Notes: generated from the letters alone by a model not told the origin. DNA of 44,478 bases from Pirellula sp. (GCA_021299695.1 JAJTEK010000060.1:1-44478), one strand, 5' to 3'. Numbered from the stretch's first letter, positions 24,945 to 34,300 are shown. Numbers and translations: made by a program.

Positions 24945-27858
24945 TGGTCAGCCGGACTCTTTGGGCGTTGCGGCCGAATCGGCCGGGCGCGAGCTGGGCA
25001 TCTCCGATCGGCTTGAGGTCCATGGTATCCATGGGTTCTTGCTGCAAGGCTCGCTCGATGCTGCAAACGTATCGCGCCTGGCTCGAGAATACTTGGCCGA
25101 TCCGATTGCCCAACGGGTCGAAACAGGACTTGTCGGCTCCTCTGGGTTCGCTTCGGAGCCCGCCGGCGAATCCAGCTCCGGCGGTCCATTCCAATGCGTG
25201 CATGTATTGCTCAAACCCGGCGTAATGGATCCGGTCGCACAGAGCACTCTAGGGATGCTCAAAGGTCTAGGTTTTTCGGTCGACGAAGTTCGTACATTTC
25301 GAAAGTACTGGATAAGAGAGCAGGGGGGTAGCGACCCACAGGTCATCCTGCGTCTAGCCAACCGAGTTCTATCGAACGATTCGATCGAGCAGGTGATCCA
25401 TGGTCCCTTGAAGCTCGACAAGCTCTCGATCGGATCTCCTTATGCGTTGCAAGTGACCAAGGTGCCGATCGATCGCTTGAGCGACACCGAGCTTATGGAG
25501 CTGAGCAAATCGGGGCAGTTGTACTTTTCGTTGCCTGAAATGCAGACGATTCAGAGCTACTACCGGGAATTGGGCAAAGAGCCTACGGACATCGAGCTCG
25601 AGACCATCGCACAAACTTGGAGCGAGCATTGCAGCCACAAGACCCTTGGGGGTCGGATCCAATACCGAGACGAGCATGGAACACGGCAATTCACCAGCAT
25701 GCTCAAAGAGACGATCTTCGCTGCGACCAAGCAGATTCGACAGGATCTTGGAGCCGACGATTGGTGCATCAGCGTCTTTAAGGACAATGCAGGGGTCGTC
25801 GCGTTCGATGATCAGCACCACGTGGTTTTCAAGGTCGAGACGCATAACCATCCCTCGGCAATAGAACCTTATGGAGGGGCCAACACTGGTCTAGGGGGAG
25901 TGATCCGAGACCCCTTAGGGACAGGATTGGGGGCCAAGCCGATTTGCAGCACCGATGTATTCTGTTTCGCATCGCCGAATTTTCCTCCCGAACAACTTCC
26001 ACCGGGGGTCTTGCATCCTCGGCGCGTGATCAACGGTGTCGTCGCGGGCGTTCGCGACTACGGCAATCGCATGGGGATTCCGACGGTCAACGGCGCGGTG
26101 TATTTTGACGACCGGTACCTAGGAAATCCATTGGTTTATTGCGGCAACGCCGGCTTATTGCCCGTCGACAAGGTCGACAAGCAACCCAAGGCGGGTGATT
26201 GGATCGTGGCCATCGGTGGGCGAACCGGTCGCGACGGGATCCACGGTGCGACGTTCAGTTCGGTGGAGCTGACCAGCGAGAGCGAATCGATATCGGGCGG
26301 ATCGGTCCAAATCGGAAATGCGATCACCGGAAAGATGGTCCTCGATGTGCTCCTTCAGGCTCGCGATGAAGGCTTGTACAACGCGGTGACCGACTGCGGG
26401 GCAGGGGGCTTTAGCAGCGCCGTCGGCGAAATGGGCGAGGAGTTGGGAGCTGAAGTTTGGCTCGATCGTGCCCCGGTGAAATACCAAGGGCTCAGCTACA
26501 CCGAAATTTGGATCAGCGAAGCCCAGGAACGGATGGTCTTGGCCGTTCCCCCGGTCCATCTCGAACGCTTCGAGCAACTCTGTAAAAACGAGGACGTCGA
26601 ACTTGCTGTCATCGGCAAATTCGTACCGACGGGAAACCTTCGTTTGATGTACGAGCAGACCGAAGTCGGTTCGTTGTCGATGGAGTTTTTGCATTCGGGC
26701 AGGCCGCCGGTCGTTCGGCAAGCCGTCTATGAGCCCAAGGCGCAAAAGCCATGCGAGCTCGGGCCGATGAATCGAACCGCTTGCGAAAGTTTGCTCGAGA
26801 GAATCTTGTCCCATCCGACGGTGGCCAGCAAGCACTGGATCATCCGCCAGTACGACCACGAGGTCCAAGGTGGCTCGGTCGTCAAGCCTTTGGTCGGTCC
26901 TTCATGCATGGGTCCAAGCGACGCATCGGTCGTGCGTCCGAAGCTCGAGTCGCGACGGGCCGTCGTACTTGCCTGCGGGATGAATCCCCGCTTTGGCGAC
27001 CTGGACCCTTATCACATGGCCACCAGTGCGATTGACGAAGCGGTCCGCAATGCGATTTGCGTAGGAGCCAAGCCCGATCGGCTTGCAATCCTCGATAACT
27101 TTTGCTGGGGCAATACCGATCGCCCCGAAACTCTCGGCTCCTTGGTCCGTGCCGCGATCGCCTGTTATGACCTAGCGATCGAATGGAAAACTCCATTCAT
27201 CAGCGGAAAAGATAGCCTCAACAATGAGTTCACATGGTTCGACCCCCAAGGCAAAAAAGAGTCGATTGCGATCCCATGCTCGTTGCTCATCAGCGCCATC
27301 GGCCAGATCGACGATGCAAGCCAAGCCGTGACGATGGACTTAAAGCAAGCTGGCAACGCCCTTTATTTGATCGGAGTGACCCGCAACGAACTGGGTGGTT
27401 CCCACGCTGCGATGCTCTTGGGCAAGGAAGGCGGAGCGGTTCCCACCGTCGATGCGGCCCTTGCGATGCGTTGCTACCAGAGGGTCCACCAAGCGATCCT
27501 CAAACGGCACATTGTCTCTTGCCATGACCTGAGCGAAGGAGGTCTTGCCGTTGCACTCAGCGAGATGGCTTTTGCTGGCGAACTCGGAGTGCAAGTCGAG
27601 CTGACGGCCTACCGCGCATCGAACTTCGTCGATGCGAGCGTTGCGTTGTTTTCGGAGTCCAATAGCCGCTTGCTCGTCGAAGTCCCGGCCGGGCAGGCTC
27701 TGGCCTTTGAGAGTCTCATGAGCGAGTTGCCCGTTGAACGTATCGGCACGGTGAATCCTGGACCCATGGTCTGTATCGAGTCCGATGGCCAAACACTCAT
27801 CGATCTGCCATGGACTCGCCTGCGGGAACTTTGGCGCTCGCCGCTGGATTTCGCTTGA
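24910..27858 (+). CDS. purL: Phosphoribosylformylglycinamidine synthase, large form
   Basis: A 982-residue FGAM synthase. The GTG start at 24910 gives VNLWQVDIRPADGQPD, the family's usual beginning; upstream starts read only into tyrA. Residues ~1-170 are a PurS-like N-terminal module. The AIR-synthetase-type halves follow: SEHCSHKTLGG, ETHNHPSAIEPYGGANTGLGG (ATP/Mg site) and GKDSLNNEF. The protein stops without a GATase (PurQ) domain, so a separate PurQ must supply ammonia. It converts FGAR to FGAM with ATP in purine synthesis. It overlaps tyrA by 35 bp, indicating co-transcription with proC-tyrA. It converges on imuB. Confidence 0.95.
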   Translation: MNLWQVDIRPADGQPDSLGVAAESAGRELGISDRLEVHGIHGFLLQGSLDAANVSRLAREYLADPIAQRVETGLVGSSGFASEPAGESSSGGPFQCVHVLLKPGVMDPVAQSTLGMLKGLGFSVDEVRTFRKYWIREQGGSDPQVILRLANRVLSNDSIEQVIHGPLKLDKLSIGSPYALQVTKVPIDRLSDTELMELSKSGQLYFSLPEMQTIQSYYRELGKEPTDIELETIAQTWSEHCSHKTLGGRIQYRDEHGTRQFTSMLKETIFAATKQIRQDLGADDWCISVFKDNAGVVAFDDQHHVVFKVETHNHPSAIEPYGGANTGLGGVIRDPLGTGLGAKPICSTDVFCFASPNFPPEQLPPGVLHPRRVINGVVAGVRDYGNRMGIPTVNGAVYFDDRYLGNPLVYCGNAGLLPVDKVDKQPKAGDWIVAIGGRTGRDGIHGATFSSVELTSESESISGGSVQIGNAITGKMVLDVLLQARDEGLYNAVTDCGAGGFSSAVGEMGEELGAEVWLDRAPVKYQGLSYTEIWISEAQERMVLAVPPVHLERFEQLCKNEDVELAVIGKFVPTGNLRLMYEQTEVGSLSMEFLHSGRPPVVRQAVYEPKAQKPCELGPMNRTACESLLERILSHPTVASKHWIIRQYDHEVQGGSVVKPLVGPSCMGPSDASVVRPKLESRRAVVLACGMNPRFGDLDPYHMATSAIDEAVRNAICVGAKPDRLAILDNFCWGNTDRPETLGSLVRAAIACYDLAIEWKTPFISGKDSLNNEFTWFDPQGKKESIAIPCSLLISAIGQIDDASQAVTMDLKQAGNALYLIGVTRNELGGSHAAMLLGKEGGAVPTVDAALAMRCYQRVHQAILKRHIVSCHDLSEGGLAVALSEMAFAGELGVQVELTAYRASNFVDASVALFSESNSRLLVEVPAGQALAFESLMSELPVERIGTVNPGPMVCIESDGQTLIDLPWTRLRELWRSPLDFA

Positions 27859-27868
27859 TCGGAGTCCC

Positions 27869-27920
27869 CGAGCGGGATCGACCCGAGCAGGATCGACGCG
27901 AGCAGGATCGACCCGAGCAG
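27869..27920 (+). repeat. 15-bp tandem repeat between purL and imuB
   Basis: Three full units CGAGCaGGATCGACc (27869, 27884, 27899) plus a 7-bp partial fourth unit, ending just before the imuB stop at 27929. Copy number is likely to vary between strains. It lies in the convergent gap between two genes. Confidence 0.85.
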
Positions 27921-27928
27921 CAATTTCT

Positions 27929-29761
27929 TCAGTGGAACATGCCGTGCAAGTACCATTGGAGGCTTGCGAGGTCTTGGTAGATCCACCACCAAAGTCCAGA
28001 GTCCAAGGCAACGCGGTAGTAGCTCCGTCGGACCGTCGGGCCGGACCACCAACTGCTCTCGATCCTCTCGGGACCGATTGCCTCGAGGATCGTGTCGAAT
28101 TCCTTCGAGGCCGATGATTTCTTGTTCGGGTCGCTCGAAAGGCGTCCGCGCCGGGGAGTCCCGTTGGCATCGAGTTGGATATCGATTCGAATCGGGGTCG
28201 GGAGCAATTGCAAGGGTCTCGTCCAATGGCTCTCGGTACCTGGGAGCATCGAGCGATTCTTTTGGAAATCTTCGATCGGGGCTTTGCGCAATTTTCGCTG
28301 CGTTGATTGCTCGGTGCCGTCGTTGCGCAGACCCGTCAGGGGTTTCGATTTGGTTTGACGTTCCGGTATCGGATCTTGCACCAACGACAAGCCAACGACT
28401 TGATTTCGGCCGAGTCTTGCTGCGAGCCCATCGATCAATTTGGCCGCTTCGTCGCGGTAGCGAAGCGTTTGGCAATCAAAAAGAGGGTTTTGTTTCCATC
28501 GAATCGGGGCAGTCCAGGGAGCTTGAATCAGGATTTGTTTGATGCCGAGATTTTTGCCTAGGTGTGGCGGATTGCGTTCCAAGCAGCCGTCGATGAGCCA
28601 GAGCAAGTGCTTTGGGTCGTTGCTGGTTTGGAACAAGCCCAATTGGATCACGTGGCTTGGGACGGCTCTTGGGGCGTTTTGCTCGAGCTGCATGGTGCTG
28701 ACTTCGAGTCCGAGTCGCACGAGCAACCGCCAGGCTCCATGCCCGATCGAATCGAGCTTTTGGCACAATTGCTGGATCCCGTCTTGAAGCGCTTCGTGAA
28801 GTTCATCGGTATGAAAGACTGGATGTTCGAAATCGATGCAAACCTCTAGGGATTGACCTGAGTTGCGAACCGAAATCGACTCAGGGTGAGCGTTCAAGCA
28901 TTGATCGATACGCTCGAGCAATCGACTTCCAAAACGCGAGGTCAGAGACTGTCTTGGCAAGCTAACAAGCGAATCGATGGATCGAATCCCCAAACGATGG
29001 AGCTTGGCCACCGTTTCGATATCGAGTCGAAGCGATTCGATGGGCAAGTTCCGGAACGCTTCCCAAGTCGCTCCCGAGGCGATCCGTTCGATGCGTGGAT
29101 TCTGTTGGAGGCTTTCGGACAAGCTGGACTCGTTGCGTTCGATCTGAAGCATCCAAGTGCTGACGTGTTTGCGGAAGGCGTAATTGGAAACCGCCCAAGC
29201 TTGGCCAAGGCTATCGGCGATCCCGATGCAGCCGAATCGACCTTCTGAGGTGAGCCAGCGTTGGAGTGCTTGGGCCATGGCCATCTCCCCACCGTACCAG
29301 CTTTCGAGTCCGGTGATATCGACGCAGATCGATTGGGGCTGAAGGATCGAGCGTCCTGCCCAGAGGATCTTGTCGATCGATTCGACTCCGACGAGTGGGC
29401 TAAATTGCATGAGCCGTTCGGCCAGCGAGTAGATTTCTTCGAGGTCTTCTTGGGTGTCATGCTCGATCCAGGACCAATCTCCGGGATTGGCTAGGCCGGG
29501 ATGGCTACTGGATTTTTGGAGACTTCCTGCGATCGATTTGGCTTGGGTTGCCGTCATTCCTGGCAAGACGCCCAGGGCTCGAGCCTGGGCGTTGGCGGCC
29601 GAGACCAAACGCCCCCTGCGAGCGTCTTGGCAGAGTAAGACAGCCGGAGCGACGGGTTTGGAGACTGCGGGCTCAACCTGCCGCCATGTCTCTGCGGCGA
29701 GGCGTTGCCATGGCCAATTGGGCAGCCAAATGCTCAGCACTCTTCGGGTACTTGTGCTCAT
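27929..29761 (-). CDS. imuB: ImuB, Y-family polymerase-like mutagenesis protein
   Basis: A 610-residue ImuB-type protein. It opens RVLSIWLPNWPWQRL, where true Y-family polymerases have a catalytic Asp, and lacks the later SxDE pair (the region reads VGVESIDKILW ... DITGLESWYGGE). It is therefore a catalytically dead scaffold. Helix-hairpin-helix and little-finger regions follow, and the C terminus ends YYRVALDSGLWWWIYQ ... WYLHGMFH, typical of the family. With ImuA and the polymerase DnaE2 it forms the SOS mutasome, tethering DnaE2 to the beta clamp. DnaE2 is not in this window. The start overlaps the end of imuA by 89 bp in a different frame, an unusually long overlap. Confidence 0.9.
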   Translation of the reverse strand: MSTSTRRVLSIWLPNWPWQRLAAETWRQVEPAVSKPVAPAVLLCQDARRGRLVSAANAQARALGVLPGMTATQAKSIAGSLQKSSSHPGLANPGDWSWIEHDTQEDLEEIYSLAERLMQFSPLVGVESIDKILWAGRSILQPQSICVDITGLESWYGGEMAMAQALQRWLTSEGRFGCIGIADSLGQAWAVSNYAFRKHVSTWMLQIERNESSLSESLQQNPRIERIASGATWEAFRNLPIESLRLDIETVAKLHRLGIRSIDSLVSLPRQSLTSRFGSRLLERIDQCLNAHPESISVRNSGQSLEVCIDFEHPVFHTDELHEALQDGIQQLCQKLDSIGHGAWRLLVRLGLEVSTMQLEQNAPRAVPSHVIQLGLFQTSNDPKHLLWLIDGCLERNPPHLGKNLGIKQILIQAPWTAPIRWKQNPLFDCQTLRYRDEAAKLIDGLAARLGRNQVVGLSLVQDPIPERQTKSKPLTGLRNDGTEQSTQRKLRKAPIEDFQKNRSMLPGTESHWTRPLQLLPTPIRIDIQLDANGTPRRGRLSSDPNKKSSASKEFDTILEAIGPERIESSWWSGPTVRRSYYRVALDSGLWWWIYQDLASLQWYLHGMFH

Positions 29762-30473
29762 CGCATCCTATCCACTCTCCCTGAGAATCGATTCCTAATC
29801 GAATACGACGGTTGGATTGGCGTCCTGGGGCTCGGAGCAACTCGAGATCAAACCATCTCTCCATCATCACCCTAGGACCTCTAGCCTGGTCTTTGCTTGC
29901 CGCAGATCGGACCTGCCATTGAACCTCTGCCCAACTCGGGTAGCGGCTGGCCGATACTCGATCCCTAAGCAGTATACCTAGTCCCCCACCCTGCTCGACT
30001 GCCAATTGGAGCCGACGAGCAGAACGGTCCTCGAGATCCTTGACCGGAGTGATCAGCGCCCCGACGGCTCGGCTTCGCAAAGCTTGGTCTAGCCCCCATA
30101 CCCAATCGGAAGCGTTGTCCGTTCGGATCACGATGATCCGTTCGAGAGGGATTTTCAGGGCAGCTAGGCTCGGTGCGCAGAGCCGACGGTGCGAATCGAC
30201 GATCACCAAGTACTTGCCGTCGTCGAGCCAAGGCCGAGCGATTCTCAGGGCCAAGCTCAAACCGCCCCAGCCGGAGAAGTGCAAAGGACGCTCGCAGGTC
30301 AACTCCACGAGACTTCCGGCCGCGTAGCCGCAATTGGGCAAGCAGCGGTCCATCGATTCCGATCCGCTCGATACGTAGATTCCCTGCGGGCGCTGGGCTG
30401 TCTCCAGAGATCGGATCTCTTGGGCCAACTCCCTGATAATCCCGCTTCGGCTCATCAATTCGGTTTCGCTCAT
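29673..30473 (-). CDS. imuA: ImuA, RecA-like mutagenesis protein
   Basis: A 266-residue RecA/SulA-like protein. The N-terminal region YVSSGSESMDRCLPNCGYAAGSLVEL matches the ImuA opening. The P-loop is degenerate, and WVWGLDQALRSRAVGALI and RRLQLAVEQGG are conserved family segments. ImuA binds ImuB and RecA in the ImuA-ImuB-DnaE2 pathway of damage-induced mutagenesis. Its ATG is preceded by a near-duplicate sequence containing another ATG 14 bases upstream that encodes a five-codon leader ending in ATGA at the imuA start; whether this is used is unknown. A 16-bp palindrome lies ~103 bp upstream. Confidence 0.87.
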   Translation of the reverse strand: MSETELMSRSGIIRELAQEIRSLETAQRPQGIYVSSGSESMDRCLPNCGYAAGSLVELTCERPLHFSGWGGLSLALRIARPWLDDGKYLVIVDSHRRLCAPSLAALKIPLERIIVIRTDNASDWVWGLDQALRSRAVGALITPVKDLEDRSARRLQLAVEQGGGLGILLRDRVSASRYPSWAEVQWQVRSAASKDQARGPRVMMERWFDLELLRAPGRQSNRRIRLGIDSQGEWIGCDEHKYPKSAEHLAAQLAMATPRRRDMAAG

Positions 30474-30575
30474 CGGTGTGCGCTCATCGGTGTGCTCTTG
30501 TCGGCCCGGTTCTTGTCGGTCAAGCTCTTGTCCGGGACCATGGTTTTATCGAAGCCCCCGAAATCTTAGTGGTTC

Positions 30576-30591
30576 TGAATGCTAGCATTCA
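30576..30591. promoter_or_regulatory. 16-bp perfect palindrome upstream of imuA
   Basis: TGAATGCTAGCATTCA is fully self-complementary. Its place upstream of a damage-response pair makes it a candidate repressor (LexA-like) operator, but it does not match a LexA box that I know. Between it and 30743 lie 12-bp tandem repeats and a small CGTGAC/GTCACG hairpin. Confidence 0.45.
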
Positions 30592-30610
30592 AAACGCTCA
30601 GGGGCCATGA

Positions 30611-30645
30611 TTTTCTCTCGAGTTTTCTCTCGAGTTTTCTCTCGG
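30611..30645 (+). repeat. 12-bp tandem repeat upstream of imuA
   Basis: Three copies of TTTTCTCTCGAG (the last ends CGG) at 30611, 30623 and 30635. Function unknown; it may be simple slippage. Confidence 0.75.
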
Positions 30646-30742
30646 TCTTTTCTCAATAGAGCAGGGCCGCGTGACACCTTTGGTCACGACCCGAAAACCA
30701 AAATGAAAAAATCCTTACAGGAGCTTAAAGTCGCCTTAACGA

Positions 30743-30771
30743 TTGACAAAGGGATCTTGTTTCCCTAAAAT
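30743..30771 (+). promoter_or_regulatory. Strong sigma-70-type promoter
   Basis: TTGACA (30743-30748), a 17-bp spacer and TAAAAT (30766-30771): a perfect -35, ideal spacing and a five-of-six -10. It points at the small zinc-ribbon gene at 30860, giving a leader of about 80 bases. Confidence 0.7.
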
Positions 30772-30859
30772 CACTTTTCGACCGGTTTGGATCCACCCAA
30801 ATCGATGGCTTTACCCACCGCCATAATTCCACCGCGAACCATCCACAGGACCTGATTCC

Positions 30860-31183
30860 ATGGGGCAATCCATCCGATTCGCTGGGGCTTGTCCAAACTG
30901 CTCGCGGGCTCTGTTCGTCGCGATCGCTCCGGGCTGTCTTTCGACGAATCGAATCGCCTCAGAACCCACAGCCAATCCGACCTCAAAGAGCGTCAAGTGC
31001 TATGGCTGTGGTGCCCATTGGGCGATCCCCTCGGAAGTTCGCCCCACGGCCGAAACTCCCATCCTCCATCCGCCTTTGTCGAGCCTGGACCAGAGAGTCG
31101 AATTCCTGCTCCAAGCAGCCGATGAGCAATTGGCCACCCCAGCCTCTGGGGCAAATCCGGCATCCGGAACCGCGACGCGGTAG
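30860..31183 (+). CDS. Small zinc-ribbon-like hypothetical protein
   Basis: A 107-residue protein with two CxxC pairs, Cys11/Cys14 (ACPNCSR) and Cys47/Cys50 (KCYGCGA), the pattern of a zinc ribbon. The remainder is Pro/Ala rich with a short helix (LDQRVEFLLQAADEQL). AGGA lies nine bases before the ATG, and a strong promoter lies ~90 bp upstream, which together support a real gene. I do not recognise a family; a nucleic-acid-binding or redox-sensing role is only a guess. The 31184-31678 gap downstream contains the inverted-repeat element. Confidence 0.6.
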   Translation: MGQSIRFAGACPNCSRALFVAIAPGCLSTNRIASEPTANPTSKSVKCYGCGAHWAIPSEVRPTAETPILHPPLSSLDQRVEFLLQAADEQLATPASGANPASGTATR

Positions 31184-31250
31184 TGGACTTGGCGAGCCGC
31201 AACTAGAGGGTTAATCTTTGGTCTGGCCTACTACGCGACCACAGATTCCT

Positions 31251-31489
31251 TTCGTGCTCGTGCTCAGTCCGCCGTAGCGGACGGTGCTCGTAATCGTAAT
31301 CGAACTCTTCGCGTCCATGGCATCAACGCGACTTCGGTTACGGCCCACAAACCGCCGTTCCCCGACTCGCCATAATGCTCCTTATCTCCACGATCCTATC
31401 CATTATCAAATTTCCGCCCGAGCAGCGCGTTGACCGGGATGGAATGATACAATCGTACGATCGAGCACGAGCACGAGCACGAGCACGAA
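31251..31489. repeat. Inverted-repeat-bounded GAGCAC element
   Basis: Bounded by TTCGTGCTCGTGCTC (31251-31265) and its exact complement GAGCACGAGCACGAA (31475-31489); the right side has four GAGCAC hexamers from 31463. The interior (~209 bp) has no gene. It has the same design as the GAGTAC repeats at the window ends and is probably a diverged family member. Confidence 0.65.
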
Positions 31490-31678
31490 AAACAGCCAGA
31501 CCAAAACCATGCACCAAAGTGGCCGGTCGGCCGCGCTCAATTTTAGAAACCACTTTGGCGGCCACTCGGTGATGGTTGCCGGTCATCGCGGGGATCCAAA
31601 CGGTAATCCAAACCGATGAAAATCAACCACATCCCACGACCACTAGCTCCCAAACCCAAGACACTCCTAGGAGATTCG

Positions 31679-32149
31679 ATGATCATTGCTAACTCCACCT
31701 CCAGACGCGTTTTTTTCTCCGTCGTAGTTTTTAGTTCCTGCCTCGGTGTCGTTAGCCTAGGTATTCTCAACTCCCAATCCGCAAGCTACGCCCTGGCCGA
31801 CGATCGGAATCTCGAACCCAAAGAGCACACCAAAGACTCACTGGCCTCGGTCAAGGAAAAGATCGCTGATAAGAAAGCGATCCTCGTCGATGTGCGAGAC
31901 TTGGTCGAATGGAACGCAGGGCATGTCCAAGGTGCCGTACTACTCCCATGGCGAGATCTCCAGGACAAACTCACTGAGGCTCAGGTCAAGGAAAAACTAC
32001 CTAAGGACAAAATCATCTACACCCACTGCGCCGTCGGGTACCGATCGCTGCGAGCGGCGAAAATCCTCAAGAAGTATGGCTACGAGGTCCGCGCTCTGAA
32101 ACCCGGATACGACGAATTGGTCAAAGCCGGATTTGCCAGCGAAAAATAG
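31679..32149 (+). CDS. Exported rhodanese-domain protein
   Basis: A 156-residue protein. The ATG at 31679 follows TAGGAG by five bases, so I prefer it to the in-frame ATG at 31616. Residues ~10-40 form a signal sequence (RRVFFSVVVFSS ... ASYALA). Residues ~52-152 are a single rhodanese domain: LVDVRDLVEWNAGHVQGA, then active-site Cys117 in YTHCAVGYRS. It probably handles sulfur transfer or a redox cysteine in the periplasm; the substrate is unknown. It stands alone and converges with the NfeD-like gene 21 bp away. Confidence 0.85.
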   Translation: MIIANSTSRRVFFSVVVFSSCLGVVSLGILNSQSASYALADDRNLEPKEHTKDSLASVKEKIADKKAILVDVRDLVEWNAGHVQGAVLLPWRDLQDKLTEAQVKEKLPKDKIIYTHCAVGYRSLRAAKILKKYGYEVRALKPGYDELVKAGFASEK

Positions 32150-32170
32150 TCCTAATCCGCGACGAGAACC

Positions 32171-32746
32171 TCAGGAAAGTGAGTCGAGGCCAAGCTCGTC
32201 GCTGGGACGATCCAAGGATGAATCGTTCGACATGGGATTACCCGCCCCCGATCGGGACTTGTAGGGAATCACCACAAGTCTCCCAACATCGAGTTTCGTC
32301 ACCCGCACCTCGGTACCCGGATCGATCGGCCCTGCTTCGCTGACGGCCTCGAATTCCCGATTATCGATCGAGACCTTTCCATGCGGGATGAACTCCGTCA
32401 GGGCTCTTCCTACCTTCCCAATCAAGCTTTTTGGGTCGTCGATGTCCGAGGTATCCGACCAAGCGAAGTCTCTGGCTCGATCCGGAGCGGAAATGAGCAT
32501 CTTTCCAAAAGGGGTCCTAGGCCAAACGTACAGCAGGCCAAAGAGCATCAACGGGATCATCCCCAATGCCGCTGTAAGCACCCACCAGCCGCTGGTGGGC
32601 GAATGTCGAAACGCGAAGTAGATCGATGCGGCCGCAAGCATCGCGGTCACCGCAATGAGGATTCCTCCGGTCGGGATCATCAGGTCGATCGCCAAAACCA
32701 CCAAAGCCACAAGGAACAGCAGCAAGGCGATTGCAAGGAATGTCAT
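32171..32746 (-). CDS. NfeD-like membrane protein (short form)
   Basis: A 191-residue protein with three predicted membrane helices (residues ~3-22, 25-46 and 54-75). A soluble C-terminal NfeD/OB-fold domain follows (SLIGKVGRALTEFIPHGKVSIDNREFEAVSEAG ... VTKLDVGRLVVIP, given here in parts). It lacks the ClpP-class protease of long NfeD proteins. Such proteins usually pair with SPFH/stomatin-type scaffolds in membrane microdomains; no such partner is next to it. It starts 30 bp after the stop of the split metH on the same strand, so it may share that transcript. Confidence 0.8.
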   Translation of the reverse strand: MTFLAIALLLFLVALVVLAIDLMIPTGGILIAVTAMLAAASIYFAFRHSPTSGWWVLTAALGMIPLMLFGLLYVWPRTPFGKMLISAPDRARDFAWSDTSDIDDPKSLIGKVGRALTEFIPHGKVSIDNREFEAVSEAGPIDPGTEVRVTKLDVGRLVVIPYKSRSGAGNPMSNDSSLDRPSDELGLDSLS

Positions 32747-32776
32747 GGATCGCTCCGCGTACTATGTAGTTGGCAC

Positions 32777-34300
32777 TCAGCTCGGCTCGTAACCCAAATT
32801 CGGGGATAGCCATCTTTCGATGTCCCGAATCGGCATCCCTTTGCGTTTCGCATACGATTCGACTTGGTCGGACGTAAGGCGATCGACAGCAAAATAGCGG
32901 GAGTGCGGGTGAGCAAAATAAAATCCGCTGACGCTTGCCGCTGGCCACATGGCAAACGACTCGGTCAAGGATACACCAATTTGCCCAGGAGCATCAAGCA
33001 ATTCGAATAGAATTCGCTTCTCGGTATGGTCCGGACATGCCGGATAGCCAGGCGCAGGGCGGATTCCTCGGTACTCCTCGTTGATCAACTGTTCACTTCC
33101 CAACTGCTCCTCGATTCCATAGCCCCAATCGAGTCGAGCTTGCTCGTGAAGCAACTCCGCAAACGCTTCTGCAAGCCGGTCTGCAATCGCTTTGACCATG
33201 ATCGCCGAATAGTCGTCGTGTTTGCTTTCAAACTCCTTGGCTATCTCATCGGCGCCATGTCCTGCCGTCACAACAAACGCACCGAGGTAGTCTTGGCGTC
33301 CGGAATCGATCGGAGCGATGTAATCGGCGAGACTTCGGAAGTCATTTTGTCCTTTGCGCTCCCACTGTTGCCTAAGGAAGTGGAAACGTACGAGCTCCTT
33401 CGATCGGCTCTCATCGGTAAAGAGCACCACATCGTCTCCTAGAGAAGCCGCTGGCCAGAATCCGTAGACGGCTTGCGCCGTCAGGGTCGACGAAGCGATG
33501 CAGTCAAAGAGCATAGCGCTCGCGTCGTCAAAGAGCTTCTTGGCCTCGACCCCCACATAAGGATCTTGGAAAATCTTCGGGTACTTGCCCTTGAGCTCCC
33601 AAGCCATGAAGAAGGGAGACCAATCGATGTATTTTGCGATTTTTTCAATCGAGTAGTTCTTGAGGGTTTTAGTCCCCAGGAAGCTCGGTTTGTCGATGCG
33701 GATGCTTGACCAGTCGGTCGCAAAGGACTTAGCGCACGCCTCTTGGTAGGGAACAAGTTTAACCTGTCGAGCTTCATAGCTCGATCTGAGTTCATCCTGA
33801 AGCTTGACATTGTCTTGAACGTATTTAGGTTTGAGCTCTTTGCTACAAAGTGATTCGACGACCCCGACGCAACGAGAAGCATCCGTCACATGGACCGTTG
33901 GCTCTTGGTAGTGGGGCGCAATTCGGACGGCCGTGTGTTTGGCAGATGTGGTTGCACCACCGATCAAAAGTGGTGTCTTCATCCCGAGTCGCTGCATCTC
34001 TTTGGCTACGTAAGTCATCTCGTCCAAACTCGGGGTGATCAACCCCGAGAGTCCGATCACATCGACGCTGTGCTTGACGGCTGCCTCGAGGATTTTCTCG
34101 CACGGGCACATGACCCCTAAATCGATCACTTCGTAGTTGTTGCAACCCAAAACCACACCGACAATGTTCTTGCCGATGTCGTGAACGTCCCCTTTGACCG
34201 TTGCCATAAGCACCTTGCCTCGGAACGATTGGCCCTCGAGCCCAGCGTCCTGCTTTTCTTTCTCCATGAATGGCTGCAGGTAATTGACCGCTTTCTTCAT
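32777..34300 (-). CDS. metH: MetH C-terminal half: B12-binding and activation domains
   Basis: A 507-residue fragment of cobalamin-dependent methionine synthase. It begins [12 protein letters not shown], inside the cobalamin module of full MetH. Next is the B12-binding Rossmann domain with the cobalt-ligand His40 in DVHDIGKN and [13 protein letters not shown]. The SAM-dependent reactivation domain follows, with [15 protein letters not shown] and a final [12 protein letters not shown]. Its ATG overlaps the stop of the N-terminal half as ATGA. Comparison with the E. coli protein shows that the helix equivalent to residues 709-724 is missing between the halves. The fragment could be made by coupled reinitiation, but cap-helix contacts to cobalamin are lost. 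Confidence 0.88.
   Translation of the reverse strand: MKKAVNYLQPFMEKEKQDAGLEGQSFRGKVLMATVKGDVHDIGKNIVGVVLGCNNYEVIDLGVMCPCEKILEAAVKHSVDVIGLSGLITPSLDEMTYVAKEMQRLGMKTPLLIGGATTSAKHTAVRIAPHYQEPTVHVTDASRCVGVVESLCSKELKPKYVQDNVKLQDELRSSYEARQVKLVPYQEACAKSFATDWSSIRIDKPSFLGTKTLKNYSIEKIAKYIDWSPFFMAWELKGKYPKIFQDPYVGVEAKKLFDDASAMLFDCIASSTLTAQAVYGFWPAASLGDDVVLFTDESRSKELVRFHFLRQQWERKGQNDFRSLADYIAPIDSGRQDYLGAFVVTAGHGADEIAKEFESKHDDYSAIMVKAIADRLAEAFAELLHEQARLDWGYGIEEQLGSEQLINEEYRGIRPAPGYPACPDHTEKRILFELLDAPGQIGVSLTESFAMWPAASVSGFYFAHPHSRYFAVDRLTSDQVESYAKRKGMPIRDIERWLSPNLGYEPS

Noticed and set aside
30805-30855. A 16-codon upstream open frame (MALPTAII...) before the zinc-ribbon gene
   Set aside because: No ribosome site, and no codon pattern suggesting an attenuator peptide; too short to support.
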